Shown in pieces: positions 27,792-36,203 of a stretch of DNA of 64,000 bases. Position 1 is the first letter of the stretch. Each line of letters starts with the position of its first letter. Location of the stretch: assembly GCA_963931085.1 (NCBI GenBank), contig OZ006973.1, positions 682,001 to 746,000 on the forward strand, in the 5' to 3' direction. The DNA comes from UMGS1994 sp944386155. GTDB lineage: Bacteria; Bacillota; Clostridia; TANB77; CAG-508. Under the pieces are notes generated by a model that worked only from the letters and a program-made list of their open reading frames with translations, had not been told where the DNA came from and searched no databases. The translations under genes and the position numbers were made by a program.

Positions 27792-28918
27792 TATTTTACT
27801 TTCTTATCTATCTTTTTATCAATTGATTGAACTGTATCAGAAGGAGTGTAATCATCTTCACTGAATAGCTGCTTATGAAGTTTTTTTACATCATCTTCTA
27901 AACTAGTTGGAACACTATAATAAACTTTATTTATCATTTGTCCTTTTTTATGATAAGGAAAGCCAAAGTTATCTGTAATATTTATAGATGCAACTTGTGG
28001 TATCATGGCCATAATTTCATTTTCTGTAATATTTGTTGAAACATGAGGAAGTATTTCATCTGCTAAATCATTTAATTCAGGAATGCTTAAATGTTTTACT
28101 TTTTCAAATACTAGATTTAATACATCTCTCATACGTTCTGTTCTTTTATAATCTCCACCTTCTGTATAACGAATCCTTGCATAAGATAGAGCTTGAATTC
28201 CATTTAATTTATAATCTCCTTCTTTAGTAATGTGTTTTGTATTAGTCTTATATATTCTATTTAATTCATCTATATATCCATTTATGTATTTAGTTTCTTC
28301 TTTAGTAATATGCATATTTATTCCACCAACTTTATCTACTACTGTACGTACTGTATCAAAGTTTATCGCAACAAATTCAGTAATATTTAAGTCTAAGTTT
28401 TTATTTAAAGTGCTTAGTGCAAGTTTTGGACCACCATAAGAATATGCATGAGTTACTTTGTCTAAACCATATTCATCTATATCTAAATAAGAGTCTCTAT
28501 ATACTGACATTATTTTAGCTTCTTTAGTTTGTTCATTTAAACTTAATATCATTATACAATCGCTTCTATATCCTTTACTGAAAGTATCTTTTCTAGCATC
28601 AATACCAAATAGAGCGATGTTTCTATAAGTAGATAAGTTTGATTTAACAGCTTCATCAATATATATTTGTGATTTATCTATTGGGACATATTGTATTTTA
28701 CTTAATTTGCTTTTTAAGTAAAAATATCCACTTGCTGCTAATATAAGATCTATTATTATGAATACAACAAATATTATAAGAAGTATTTTTAAGATTGATT
28801 TTCTTCTTTTTTTCTTTTTTTCGATTGCTATTAAGTCTTTTACTTCATTATTTGGTTTAATTGTTGTATTTTTTATTTCTTCATTTTTATTATTTTTATT
28901 TGCTATATTCTTTTTCAA
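27791..28918 (-). CDS. LytR-CpsA-Psr (LCP) family glycopolymer ligase
   Basis: 375 residues. The N-terminus is charged and cytoplasmic (about 1-40), with one membrane helix at about 45-68. The LCP domain follows, with conserved FGIDARKD (about 108), RSDCIMILSLN, SVYRDSYLDI, KVTHAYSYGG and QALSYARIRYTEGGDYKRTERM. LCP proteins attach lipid-linked glycopolymers to peptidoglycan outside the cell. The start codon is TTG, with GAGGG seven bases before it. It is convergent to the polysaccharide locus and probably anchors its product. Confidence 0.94.
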   Translation of the reverse strand: MKKNIANKNNKNEEIKNTTIKPNNEVKDLIAIEKKKKRRKSILKILLIIFVVFIIIDLILAASGYFYLKSKLSKIQYVPIDKSQIYIDEAVKSNLSTYRNIALFGIDARKDTFSKGYRSDCIMILSLNEQTKEAKIMSVYRDSYLDIDEYGLDKVTHAYSYGGPKLALSTLNKNLDLNITEFVAINFDTVRTVVDKVGGINMHITKEETKYINGYIDELNRIYKTNTKHITKEGDYKLNGIQALSYARIRYTEGGDYKRTERMRDVLNLVFEKVKHLSIPELNDLADEILPHVSTNITENEIMAMIPQVASINITDNFGFPYHKKGQMINKVYYSVPTSLEDDVKKLHKQLFSEDDYTPSDTVQSIDKKIDKKVK

Positions 28919-28952
28919 GTATTTTCCCTCTTTCTAAAAAATATACTAATAT

Positions 28953-28981
28953 ATTATAACCCATTTTTAGGAAAAAGTAAA
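28953..28981 (-). promoter_or_regulatory. Promoter of the LCP gene
   Basis: On the minus strand TTTACT, 17 bases, TATAAT, ending 35 bases before the TTG start. Confidence 0.55.
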
Positions 28982-29022
28982 GGAAAAGAGTGCTTTGCGC
29001 TAAGGTTTGATCAGTGTTTAAA

Positions 29023-29059
29023 GCAAAAAAATAAAACCATGGTAGTGTTCCATGGTTTT
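29023..29059 (-). terminator. Terminator of the 29086 gene
   Basis: On the minus strand AAAACCATGG pairs with CCATGGTTTT around a 7-base loop, followed by ATTTTTTT. Confidence 0.85.
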
Positions 29060-29085
29060 GAATGTGAGGGGGAATTTTTAATTAG

Positions 29086-29586
29086 TTACTTTGTCTGAGG
29101 AACGTCCCAGACATTTAGTTTTTTATCGATGATATAGTTTTTCCCTTCAACCGTAAACTGAAGGGATGTTTCTGTTCCGGATGATGATAGATAGACATTT
29201 CCGTCTTCATCACAGTAGCCCGAACATTTTTCGATTTCTTTGAAATCGGTGACGCCGGGAATTTTAAAAAATATGGTTTCGCTTCCGTCAATATTGCCTA
29301 TTATGAATTCAAGGCTAGGATCTTCAGAAACATATCGATATCCGAATACTGGACCATAAGTCCAATTTAAAATCTCGAAATACCGATAGTCTCCGCTATA
29401 GTTAAACATATAATTCTGGCCTTGCGGAAGATTTTTGAAAAAGCTTCTTGCGTCTTCAAGATCCTCATCAAAGGAATCAGAGACCTGCAAGCTTTTGCTT
29501 GTGGGTTTGGACTGGAAAGAAATCCAGCACACACCTACCAACAAAATAACAGTTACAATAATAAAAGCAGTCCAAAACTTTTTCAT
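29086..29586 (-). CDS. Orphan membrane-anchored protein, higher G+C than neighbours
   Basis: 166 residues. One N-terminal hydrophobic segment (about 4-23, TAFIIVTVILLVGVCW) is followed by a soluble domain rich in aromatic and beta-type residues with a C-x3-C pair (CSGYC). I recognise no family. Codons such as CCG, GTC and TCC, rare around it, are frequent. It is monocistronic, with a perfect-consensus promoter and a strong terminator. A four-codon reading frame with its own GAGGTG site overlaps its ATG as ATGA, so initiation may depend on re-initiation. It resembles in layout the orphan genes at 44.6, 45.3 and 54.5-56.2 kb. Confidence 0.7.
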   Translation of the reverse strand: MKKFWTAFIIVTVILLVGVCWISFQSKPTSKSLQVSDSFDEDLEDARSFFKNLPQGQNYMFNYSGDYRYFEILNWTYGPVFGYRYVSEDPSLEFIIGNIDGSETIFFKIPGVTDFKEIEKCSGYCDEDGNVYLSSSGTETSLQFTVEGKNYIIDKKLNVWDVPQTK

Positions 29587-29597
29587 AATAATACCAT
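29583..29597 (-). CDS. Four-codon minicistron (MVLL) overlapping the orphan gene start
   Basis: ATG GTA TTA TTA TGA on the minus strand, seven bases after GAGGTG. Its stop overlaps the next ATG (ATGA). The orphan gene itself has no ribosome site at normal distance, so coupling is plausible but unproven. Confidence 0.35.
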   Translation of the reverse strand: MVLL

Positions 29598-29635
29598 ACT
29601 GCTACACCTCACATTCTGCAGCCCCTTATATTATA

Positions 29636-29664
29636 ATTATATTACGTTTGCTATATTATGTCAA
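29636..29664 (-). promoter_or_regulatory. Perfect sigma-A consensus promoter
   Basis: On the minus strand TTGACA, exactly 17 bases, TATAAT, about 50 bases before the 29586 start. Confidence 0.85.
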
Positions 29665-29725
29665 TTTTGGCACTTTTAGTATAAAAATATCTTTAAAGTT
29701 TATAATAAAATAAAGGAGTGATTTT

Positions 29726-30661
29726 ATGTATAATTTTAGAACTGATTTAGCTTTAGAAAGAAGAGATATTTATAAAGAGACTAATAATATAAAAGGAGAA
29801 ATAGATGGTATCATATCAGAAGAAGAGGAAGTTTCAAAAACTATAAAAGTTACTAGAGTAAATGTTATAAATGAAAATGGTGCAAAGTCTATTCAAAAAC
29901 CTATTGGAACATATACAACTATTGATGTAGAGAAGATGAGAAATATTACAGAAGAAGAGATTAGTAAGATATCAAATACGATGTCTGAGGAATTAAAAAA
30001 ATTAATAAATAAACATGTAGGAAAAACAGATGAAATTTTAATAGTAGGACTTGGAAACGAGTATTCAACTCCGGATTCTTTAGGTCCAAAAGTCGTAAGA
30101 GAAGTTGATGTAACAAGACATATATTTAAATACTTGCCACAATTTGTCGAAGATGGAGATAGAGAAGTATCTGCTATAGCTCCAGGAGTACTTGGCGTAA
30201 CAGGGATTGAAACACAAGAGATATTAAAGGGAATAGTAGATAATGTAAAGCCAAAATTAATAATTGCAATAGATAGTCTAGCATCTAAAAGTATTGACAG
30301 GATAAGTAGTTCTGTTCAATTATCTGATACTGGAATAATACCGGGAGCGGGCGTTGGGAATAAGAGAAGAGAGCTTTCTAGAGATACTCTAGGAGTGCCT
30401 GTAATCGGGGTTGGAATACCGACTGTTGTTGAGCTTGCAACTTTAGTATCAGATGGTATTGATATATTTATAAAAACTCTTCAAGAAAAAGCTGAGTCAA
30501 ATGATTATTTAAATAAGCTAAAGGAAAATGACAAATATGAAGAGGTAAAAGAAGCTTTAAATGTAGGTGAATATAATATGATAGTAACTCCAAAAGAAAT
30601 TGATGATTTGATTGAGAATATGAAGAATATAGTAGCTAGAGGAATAAATTATGCAATTTAA
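29726..30661 (+). CDS. gpr: Germination protease (spore protease GPR)
   Basis: 311 residues. It begins MYNFRTDLALERRDI, the N-terminal region that includes the propeptide cleavage zone of GPR. Conserved blocks are ILIVGLGNEYSTPDSLGPKV, SAIAPGVLGVTGIET, IIAIDSLASKSI and GAGVGNKRRELS. GPR is an aspartic-type protease that degrades small acid-soluble spore proteins when spores germinate. It is direct evidence that this organism forms spores. It has an AAGGAG site and stands alone. Confidence 0.95.
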   Translation: MYNFRTDLALERRDIYKETNNIKGEIDGIISEEEEVSKTIKVTRVNVINENGAKSIQKPIGTYTTIDVEKMRNITEEEISKISNTMSEELKKLINKHVGKTDEILIVGLGNEYSTPDSLGPKVVREVDVTRHIFKYLPQFVEDGDREVSAIAPGVLGVTGIETQEILKGIVDNVKPKLIIAIDSLASKSIDRISSSVQLSDTGIIPGAGVGNKRRELSRDTLGVPVIGVGIPTVVELATLVSDGIDIFIKTLQEKAESNDYLNKLKENDKYEEVKEALNVGEYNMIVTPKEIDDLIENMKNIVARGINYAI

Positions 30662-30670
30662 ATAAACATA

Positions 30671-30716
30671 TTTACAACCGTGCTACAAAATGTTAAAATG
30701 TAGGCACAATTGTAAA
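30671..30716. promoter_or_regulatory. Inverted repeat before abiEi (copy 1)
   Basis: TTTACAACCGTGCTACA at 30671-30687 faces TGTAGGCACAATTGTAAA ending at 30716. AbiEi antitoxins are known to bind inverted repeats in their own promoter, so this is a likely operator. A near copy lies after the toxin gene at 32179. Confidence 0.6.
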
Positions 30717-30740
30717 ACAATTGTGAAGAGAGGGATTTAT

Positions 30741-31325
30741 ATGGAAGATAAGATATTAGAAATAATGAAAAATAATAATAATATTATAACACCATCAAAG
30801 TTAGAGAAAGCAGGAATATCAAGAGTTTATTTGTATAATATGGAAAAAGATGGACTTATTGAAAAAATAGATAGGGGAATATATGTAACAAAAGAATTTA
30901 TATATGATGAATATTATTTATTTCAATTTAAATATCCTAAAACTATTTTTTCACACAATACAGCATTATATTTTAATAATATGACTGAAAGAACTCCTAT
31001 AAATATGGATGTAACAATATGCAGAGAATATAATCCACATAGATTTAAAGACTTAGTAAATATTTATAAAGTTAGCAAAGAAATATTTGATTTAGGGGTT
31101 GTAGAAAGAAAATCACCACAAGGGATGGATGTTAAAACATATAATTTAGAAAGAATAATATGTGATATTATAAAAGATAAAAATAGTTTGGATATTGAAA
31201 CAAGAAATAAAGTTATTAGAAAATGCATTAAAAGTAAAGAGTTTAATTCAAATCTAATGTTTGAATATGCAAAAAAAATGAAAATATATGACAAAGTTAG
31301 AAATCACATGGAGGCAATTATATGA
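30741..31325 (+). CDS. AbiEi-family antitoxin (type IV toxin-antitoxin)
   Basis: 194 residues. The N-terminal winged helix is at about 1-50 (IITPSKLEKAGISRVYLYNMEKDGLIEKIDRGIYV), followed by the AbiEi antitoxin region with FSHNTALYFNNMTERTP and the RIICDIIKDKN segment. AbiEi represses the operon and counteracts the nucleotidyltransferase toxin. The start at 30741 has AGAGAGGG before it; the frame is open further upstream to 30690 without a ribosome site. It overlaps abiEii by four bases (ATGA). Confidence 0.88.
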   Translation: MEDKILEIMKNNNNIITPSKLEKAGISRVYLYNMEKDGLIEKIDRGIYVTKEFIYDEYYLFQFKYPKTIFSHNTALYFNNMTERTPINMDVTICREYNPHRFKDLVNIYKVSKEIFDLGVVERKSPQGMDVKTYNLERIICDIIKDKNSLDIETRNKVIRKCIKSKEFNSNLMFEYAKKMKIYDKVRNHMEAII

Positions 31326-32154
31326 TTAAAAATGCAAAGAGCTTAATTGACGAATCAAAAAATAAAGCTGTACAAAATAATATTACAGTAAACGAAGTAC
31401 TACAGAATTACATGTTTGAGAGAATATTAGAAAGACTATCTATTTCTGAATATAAAAATAATTTTATATTAAAAGGATGAGTATTATTATCTTCTATAAT
31501 GGGATTGATACTAGAACTACAATGGATATGGATACTTGTTTAAAAGGTATAAACTTAACGGAAGAACAATTATATAAAGTTTTAAAAAATATTTTAGATA
31601 CAGATGTAAAAGATGGAGTGACTTTTGAGATAAAAAATTCTAAACCTATAAGGGAGGATGATGAATACGGAGGTTTAAAATATAATATATTAGCCAAGTT
31701 TGATAATATTAAAGTTAATTTAAGTATAGATATAGCAACAGGAGATGTGATTACACCAGGTGAAATAGAGTATAATTATAAGATGATGTTTGAAGACAAA
31801 GCATTGAAGATAATGACATATAATATAGAAAGTATTATTGCAGAAAAATTTCAAACAATAATTTCAAGAAATGTATTAAATAGTAGAATGAAAGATTTTT
31901 ATGATTTATACTATTTAATAAAATATTCGACTTTTTCAAAAGATGATTTAAGACTTGCTATAGAAAAGACTTTTGATAAAAGAAATACAGATATTAAATT
32001 AATTAATTCTAATATTAGTGTTATTCAAGAAAGTGATCTTTTACAAGATTTATGGAAGACATATTCTCAAAAGCATAAATATACTAAAGATATAAAGTTT
32101 GAAGACATAATTGAGACAATTAAAAAGATAAGCAAATTAATTACTCAAAAATAG
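31322..32154 (+). pseudogene. AbiEii toxin (nucleotidyltransferase), inactivated
   Basis: The frame starts MIKNAKSLIDESKNKAVQNN and reads to NNFILKG, then meets TGA at 31478-31480. Family members have a second Gly there (LKGGVLL), which fits a GGA-to-TGA change. After it the same frame gives VLLSSIM, but the rest (GIDTRTTMDMDTCLKG, ITPGEIEYNYK, AEKFQTIISR, RMKDFYDLYYL) is one frame off, so about one base is missing in the GGG at 31501-31503. The catalytic DMD pair lies in the detached part. Two independent lesions argue for real decay, not a single read error. Confidence 0.85.
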
Positions 32155-32178
32155 AATAACTAGGTATTATAAAACATA

Positions 32179-32224
32179 TTTACAACTGTGCTACATTTTT
32201 AAGATTTTGTAGCACAATTGTAAA
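32179..32224. repeat. Inverted repeat after abiEii (copy 2 of the 30671 element)
   Basis: TTTACAACTGTGCTACA at 32179-32195 faces TGTAGCACAATTGTAAA at 32208-32224. Together with the preceding AAACATA it repeats the left element (30665-30687) with one mismatch. The two copies bracket the AbiE genes. Confidence 0.8.
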
Positions 32225-32244
32225 AAATAATAGATTTATTATGA

Positions 32245-32270
32245 AAGCAAGGAATTCCTTGCTTATTTTT
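32245..32270 (+). terminator. Rho-independent terminator
   Basis: AAGCAAGGAATTCCTTGCTT is a perfect palindrome followed by ATTTTT. Confidence 0.7.
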
Positions 32271-32312
32271 ATATTTTTATATTTTTATATTTTTATATTT
32301 TTATATTTTTAG
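32265..32312. repeat. Short tandem repeat, about six copies of ATTTTTAT
   Basis: An 8-bp AT unit repeats almost without change, then the region stays T-rich up to about 32380. No gene is visible between 32225 and 32440. Confidence 0.8.
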
Positions 32313-32445
32313 TTTTATATAATTTTTAATTTTTTAACTTTTTAACTTTTTTTTATTTTTATTCATTTTTATTCTTTAAATTTGTTTGTTACTTATAAGT
32401 ATTTATGATAAAATACAAAAAAGAAATTTACTCAAGGAGGAAATA

Positions 32446-32997
32446 ATGAATATCTATTATGTAAGACATGGACAAACAGATTGGAATAAAGTAAGAAGAT
32501 TACAAGGAAGAACAGATAATCCATTAAATAAAGTAGGAATTGAGCAAGCAAAAAAGACAAGAGATTTATTAAAAAATGAGAAGATAGATTTAATAATATG
32601 TTCTCCACTTAAAAGGACAGTAGAGACTGCAAACATAATAAATGAGGGTAGAAACATAAAGATAATAAAAGATGAAGGTTTTATAGAAAGATCTTTTGGT
32701 GAATATGAAGGTGAATATAGTGCTAATACACCCTATGATGATTTATGGGATTATAAGAAAGATATAGATTTAGGGGAAAATGGAGAAAAGATGAGTGAGC
32801 TTTTAGCAAGAGCAAAAAATTCTCTTGAAAGAGTAATTAATACTTATTATCCAAAAAATATATTAATAGTAGCACACGGTGGACTTGGAAGAGCTGTAAA
32901 ATGTTATTTTAACGGACTTCCAAAAGATACTACTTGTCTTTCTAATTTAGAGCCTAATAATTGTGAAGTATTAAAATATGAAATAAGGAGAGGTTAA
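32446..32997 (+). CDS. Histidine phosphatase family protein (phosphoglycerate mutase-like)
   Basis: 183 residues. The catalytic RHG motif is VRHGQTDWNKVRRLQGRTDNPLN (Arg-His-Gly at residues 6-8), with partner residues in CSPLKRTVETA, the Glu in FGEYEGE and the second His in VAHGGLGR (about 145). The substrate is uncertain: such proteins include cofactor-dependent mutases, alpha-ribazole phosphatases and broad phosphatases. AAGGAGG seven bases before the ATG at 32446 fixes the start. A NUDIX gene follows one base later. Confidence 0.92.
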   Translation: MNIYYVRHGQTDWNKVRRLQGRTDNPLNKVGIEQAKKTRDLLKNEKIDLIICSPLKRTVETANIINEGRNIKIIKDEGFIERSFGEYEGEYSANTPYDDLWDYKKDIDLGENGEKMSELLARAKNSLERVINTYYPKNILIVAHGGLGRAVKCYFNGLPKDTTCLSNLEPNNCEVLKYEIRRG

Positions 32998-32998
32998 G

Positions 32999-33448
32999 AT
33001 GCAAGATATTAAAATGGGAATAGGTGTAGGAGTAATATTATTTAATGATAAAAAAGAAGTATTACTTGGACTTAGAAATTCAGATAAAGACATAGCAGAT
33101 AGTGATATGAGACTTGAAGGTACATATACACTTCCAAGTGGAAAAGTAAGATATAAAGAGTCTTTTGAACAAGCAGGAATTAGAAAAGTGAAAGATGAGA
33201 CTAATTTAGATGTTTCTAAAATAAGAGTAATAAGTCTTCAAAATGATATTAATGAATATGCACATTATGCAACTATTGGTTTAATTGCAGATGAATATTC
33301 AGGCAAAATAAAGATAAAACCAACAAACGAACTTGTAAGATGGGATTGGTTTAGTTTAGATAACTTGCCTAAAAATTTATGTTTTCCTAGCAGAAAGATT
33401 TTAGATTGCTATGTAAATAATAAATTTTATAATGAAGAGATAGAGTAG
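32999..33448 (+). CDS. NUDIX hydrolase
   Basis: 149 residues. The fold is clear (GIGVGVILFNDKKEVLLGLRN, then LPSGKVRYKESFEQAGIRKVKDETNLDV). The NUDIX box has GX5E intact, but the REUXEE part reads RKVKDE, with Lys in place of the first Glu and Asp in place of the next. Members such as nucleoside diphosphate hydrolases need these acidic residues for Mg, so activity may be altered. It is translationally close to the phosphatase gene before it. Confidence 0.88.
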   Translation: MQDIKMGIGVGVILFNDKKEVLLGLRNSDKDIADSDMRLEGTYTLPSGKVRYKESFEQAGIRKVKDETNLDVSKIRVISLQNDINEYAHYATIGLIADEYSGKIKIKPTNELVRWDWFSLDNLPKNLCFPSRKILDCYVNNKFYNEEIE

Positions 33449-33509
33449 TTATTAATTATCTATAATATGTAGATTTTATAATAATTAAGATGTAAAAAGA
33501 GGAAGAAAT

Positions 33510-34049
33510 ATGAATGTAGTATTTTTAGATTTTGATGGAGTAATTAATACACCTACAGGATATGATGTAAATGGAAGTTATAGAGATTCTTTTAATTATC
33601 CATCAGATGGAAGAGTAAATAATTATAATGCAATATGCTTATTAAATAAATTATGCAGAGAACAAGATTTAGCTGTAGTTGTTTCTAGTAAAGGTAGTTG
33701 GAGGTATACTTTTAAAAAAGACGAAAATGGTGAATATACTATAAGAAATTATAGAAGAATATTGTATGATAGTGGACTAGATGATCATACATATATTTAT
33801 GGACATACTCCTGCTACAGATTTTAGTAAAGATATGGAGATAAAGATTTTTTTAGAAAAACATCCAGAAATAGAAAAGTTTATAATATTAGATGATTGCG
33901 AAGATGAGATAAGTGATGACTTAAAAGCTTATTTAGTATTATGTGATACAGCTGAGGGATTTACAGAAGAAAAGTATAAGGAAGCTGTAAGAATCTTAAA
34001 AGAGCAAAAAGAAATAAAAAGAAGTAATTCATATCAGGAGAATAGATAA
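33510..34049 (+). CDS. HAD-superfamily (HAD_18-like) hydrolase
   Basis: 179 residues. The first HAD motif is VVFLDFDGVINTPTGYDVNG (DFDGV, residues 6-10), then VVVSSKGSW as motif II with Ser and KFIILDDCEDE as the acidic motif IV. It resembles the HAD_18 family found next to sporulation or nucleotide-repair genes, with unknown substrate. It is three bases from the next radical SAM gene. Confidence 0.85.
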   Translation: MNVVFLDFDGVINTPTGYDVNGSYRDSFNYPSDGRVNNYNAICLLNKLCREQDLAVVVSSKGSWRYTFKKDENGEYTIRNYRRILYDSGLDDHTYIYGHTPATDFSKDMEIKIFLEKHPEIEKFIILDDCEDEISDDLKAYLVLCDTAEGFTEEKYKEAVRILKEQKEIKRSNSYQENR

Positions 34050-34051
34050 AT

Positions 34052-34960
34052 ATGCAAAATAGCGAAAATAAAGTGAAAAGAAGGCAAAAGTTTTTAAAGG
34101 TCTATATTGAGATTACAAATGTATGTAACTTAAGATGTTCTTTTTGTCCTGAACCTAAAAAAGAGAAGAGATTTATAAGTGTAGAAGAATTTGAAAATAT
34201 AATAGAAAAAATATGTGATTATACAGATTTAGTATGTTTTCATATAAAAGGAGAACCTTTATTAAATCAAAATTTAGATAAATTTTTAAATATATGTGAA
34301 AAGTATAATTTAAAAGTAAATATTACAACTAATGGACTTTTAATAGAAAAGTGGATAGATGTATTTAAAAAATCAAATTCATTAAGACAACTTAATATTT
34401 CACTTCATTCAGTAGAGCAAAATGAAAATATAGATGAAGAAAAATATTTAAATTATATTTTTGAAAACGTAGAAAATATAAGAGAATCTTCAGACATAAT
34501 AATATCATATAGGTTATGGAATCTAAATTCTTTAGAAAATAATAAAATGAATAAAAAGATATTAAATGAAATAGAAAAGTTTTATAAAATAAAGAAAATA
34601 GAAAAAAGGGCAAGAAAAGAAAAATTTATAGAACTTGAAAGTAATGTTTTTTTAAATCAAGATTATAGATTTGTATGGCCAGATATAAATGGAAAGATAA
34701 TAAATGAAAAAGGAAAATGTTATGGCTTAAGAAATCAACTTGGCATTCTTTCTGACGGCACGATAGTGCCATGTTGTTTAGATTCAAATGGTGATATTCC
34801 TTTAGGAAATATTTTTGAAATAGATTCTTTAGAAGAAGTAATTAATTCAAAAAGATCTATAAATTTAGTTGATGGATTTAAGAAGTGTGAACTACGAGAG
34901 AATCTTTGCAAAACTTGTGGATTTATAAAAAGATTTGAAGTAGAAGAAAAGAAGAAATAA
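34052..34960 (+). CDS. Radical SAM/SPASM-type protein
   Basis: 302 residues. The cluster motif CNLRCSFC is at about 26-33 and is preceded by YIEITN. Further conserved are HIKGEPLLNQNL (the GGE-like element as KGEP), NITTNG and, near the end, GTIVPCCLDSNGDIPLGN with CRENLCKTCGF-like cysteines, typical of a SPASM domain. The substrate is unknown. It forms a likely operon with the HAD gene and perhaps the phosphatase and NUDIX genes. Confidence 0.88.
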   Translation: MQNSENKVKRRQKFLKVYIEITNVCNLRCSFCPEPKKEKRFISVEEFENIIEKICDYTDLVCFHIKGEPLLNQNLDKFLNICEKYNLKVNITTNGLLIEKWIDVFKKSNSLRQLNISLHSVEQNENIDEEKYLNYIFENVENIRESSDIIISYRLWNLNSLENNKMNKKILNEIEKFYKIKKIEKRARKEKFIELESNVFLNQDYRFVWPDINGKIINEKGKCYGLRNQLGILSDGTIVPCCLDSNGDIPLGNIFEIDSLEEVINSKRSINLVDGFKKCELRENLCKTCGFIKRFEVEEKKK

Positions 34961-35064
34961 AAATTTTATTTCTTCTTTTTTGGTATTATTATTTTTCTTA
35001 TTCTAATTTAATCTAGATTAATTTTATATATCTAATTGTTTTATGTTTTATTTATCTTTTATAA

Positions 35065-35761
35065 TTATCCAATTAAAGATCTAATAATACAGAATAATGT
35101 TAAATGAACGGGGTAGAATGCATAAAATCCCATTTTTATGTATTTATTAGATTTACCAAGTTTTCCGTTATATGCAGCAATTAATAATAATGAACCAACA
35201 GCAAAGATTGAAAGTGCTAATTGTTCTACTATTAAAGGATAATAAAATGGTTCAAATGCTGGAACTATTGTTAATCTACTTATAACTAAAATTAAAGAAG
35301 CAATAAGCATCATAATCATTTTATGAGCTCTTAAAATGTAAAATATAGCAATTAATAATACTCCAAGCATACCATAATCTACATGTAATAGTTCTCCTGC
35401 AAAAGAAGTTAGGAGAACTAAAAAAAGTCCAATAGGTTTACTTTTTGATTTATCATAAAATCTGATTGCAAGCAATCCAAACGCTAAAGTAAAAAATATA
35501 TTTAAATATGGCTCTCCATTTAGATATGGCTCTAATAATAAATATGCAGGAATCTGAGATATTACTGCAAAAATTAAAAGCCTTCCTAAGTATTTAGCAA
35601 AATTTCGTGTATGAATATAACCTTCAGAAATAAAAAAAGCATATATTGGAAAAGCAATTCTTCCGAAGAAAATTATTTACATTATTAGTTCCAAAAACAA
35701 ATCTTGTATGATCTATAAACATAGAGATACATGCAATAATTTTTAATAAAAATGCTGACAT
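35065..35761 (-). pseudogene. TraX-like membrane protein, frameshifted
   Basis: Translation from the ATG at 35761 gives MSAFLLKIIACISMFIDHTR, the usual TraX start. It then loses frame at about 35661-35672, where an extra C or T lies in AATTTTCTTCGG. The other frame continues with FGRIAFPIYAFFISEGY, further membrane helices, the LLHVDYGMLGVLLIAIFY motif and the end MGFYAFYPVHLTLFCIIRSLIG. TraX acetylates F-pilin in plasmids, but chromosomal homologues in Firmicutes are multi-helix proteins of unknown role. The 136-residue frame that remains open is only the C-terminal part. Confidence 0.8.
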
Positions 35762-35894
35762 AATATTTACTCCTTCTTCAAATATTATATCAATATAAGT
35801 TAAAATAAAGCAATATAAAAGATGATAATAAATTTGTAATTGATAAATATTAATATTTATGCTATATTAATACCATAGAATAAGGAGTGATATT

Positions 35895-36203
35895 ATGAGT
35901 GAAAAAATATATACAATTAATGAAATAAAGAAGATACTGAAAGATTTATTAAAAGATAAACCTGTATATCGTGTTATTCTTTTTGGTTCTTACGCAAAAC
36001 ATGAAGCAACAAAAGAAAGTGATGTGGATTTAATAATAGATACTAATTCAGAATTAAAAGGGTTTGCTTTAATAAAATTAATATGCGAAATAGAGGAAAA
36101 ACTAAAAAAGAATATTGATGGATTCGAAAAATATGAAATAATCGAGGGTTCACCAATAGATAAAGAAATAAAAGAAACAGGAGTTATAGTATATGAAAAA
36201 TAA
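35895..36203 (+). CDS. MntA-like nucleotidyltransferase antitoxin
   Basis: 102 residues of the minimal nucleotidyltransferase fold: VILFGSYAKHEATKESDVDLIID, with the GSx10DxD motif intact. In MntA-HepT pairs this protein adenylylates the HEPN toxin and neutralises it. The start has AAGGAG eight bases upstream. It overlaps the HEPN gene by 11 bases, so the pair is coupled. Confidence 0.88.
   Translation: MSEKIYTINEIKKILKDLLKDKPVYRVILFGSYAKHEATKESDVDLIIDTNSELKGFALIKLICEIEEKLKKNIDGFEKYEIIEGSPIDKEIKETGVIVYEK

Noticed and set aside
14799..28918. Prophage or integrative element
   Set aside because: All genes fit a chromosomal polysaccharide locus; no integrase, terminase, relaxase or attachment repeats seen.
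31477..32154. Separate 225-residue gene after abiEi
   Set aside because: Its first codons are out-of-frame AbiEii sequence; the real gene begins at 31322 and is broken.
35065..35475. Stand-alone 136-residue membrane protein
   Set aside because: It is the C-terminal part of the frameshifted TraX-like gene; the apparent start is an internal leucine codon.
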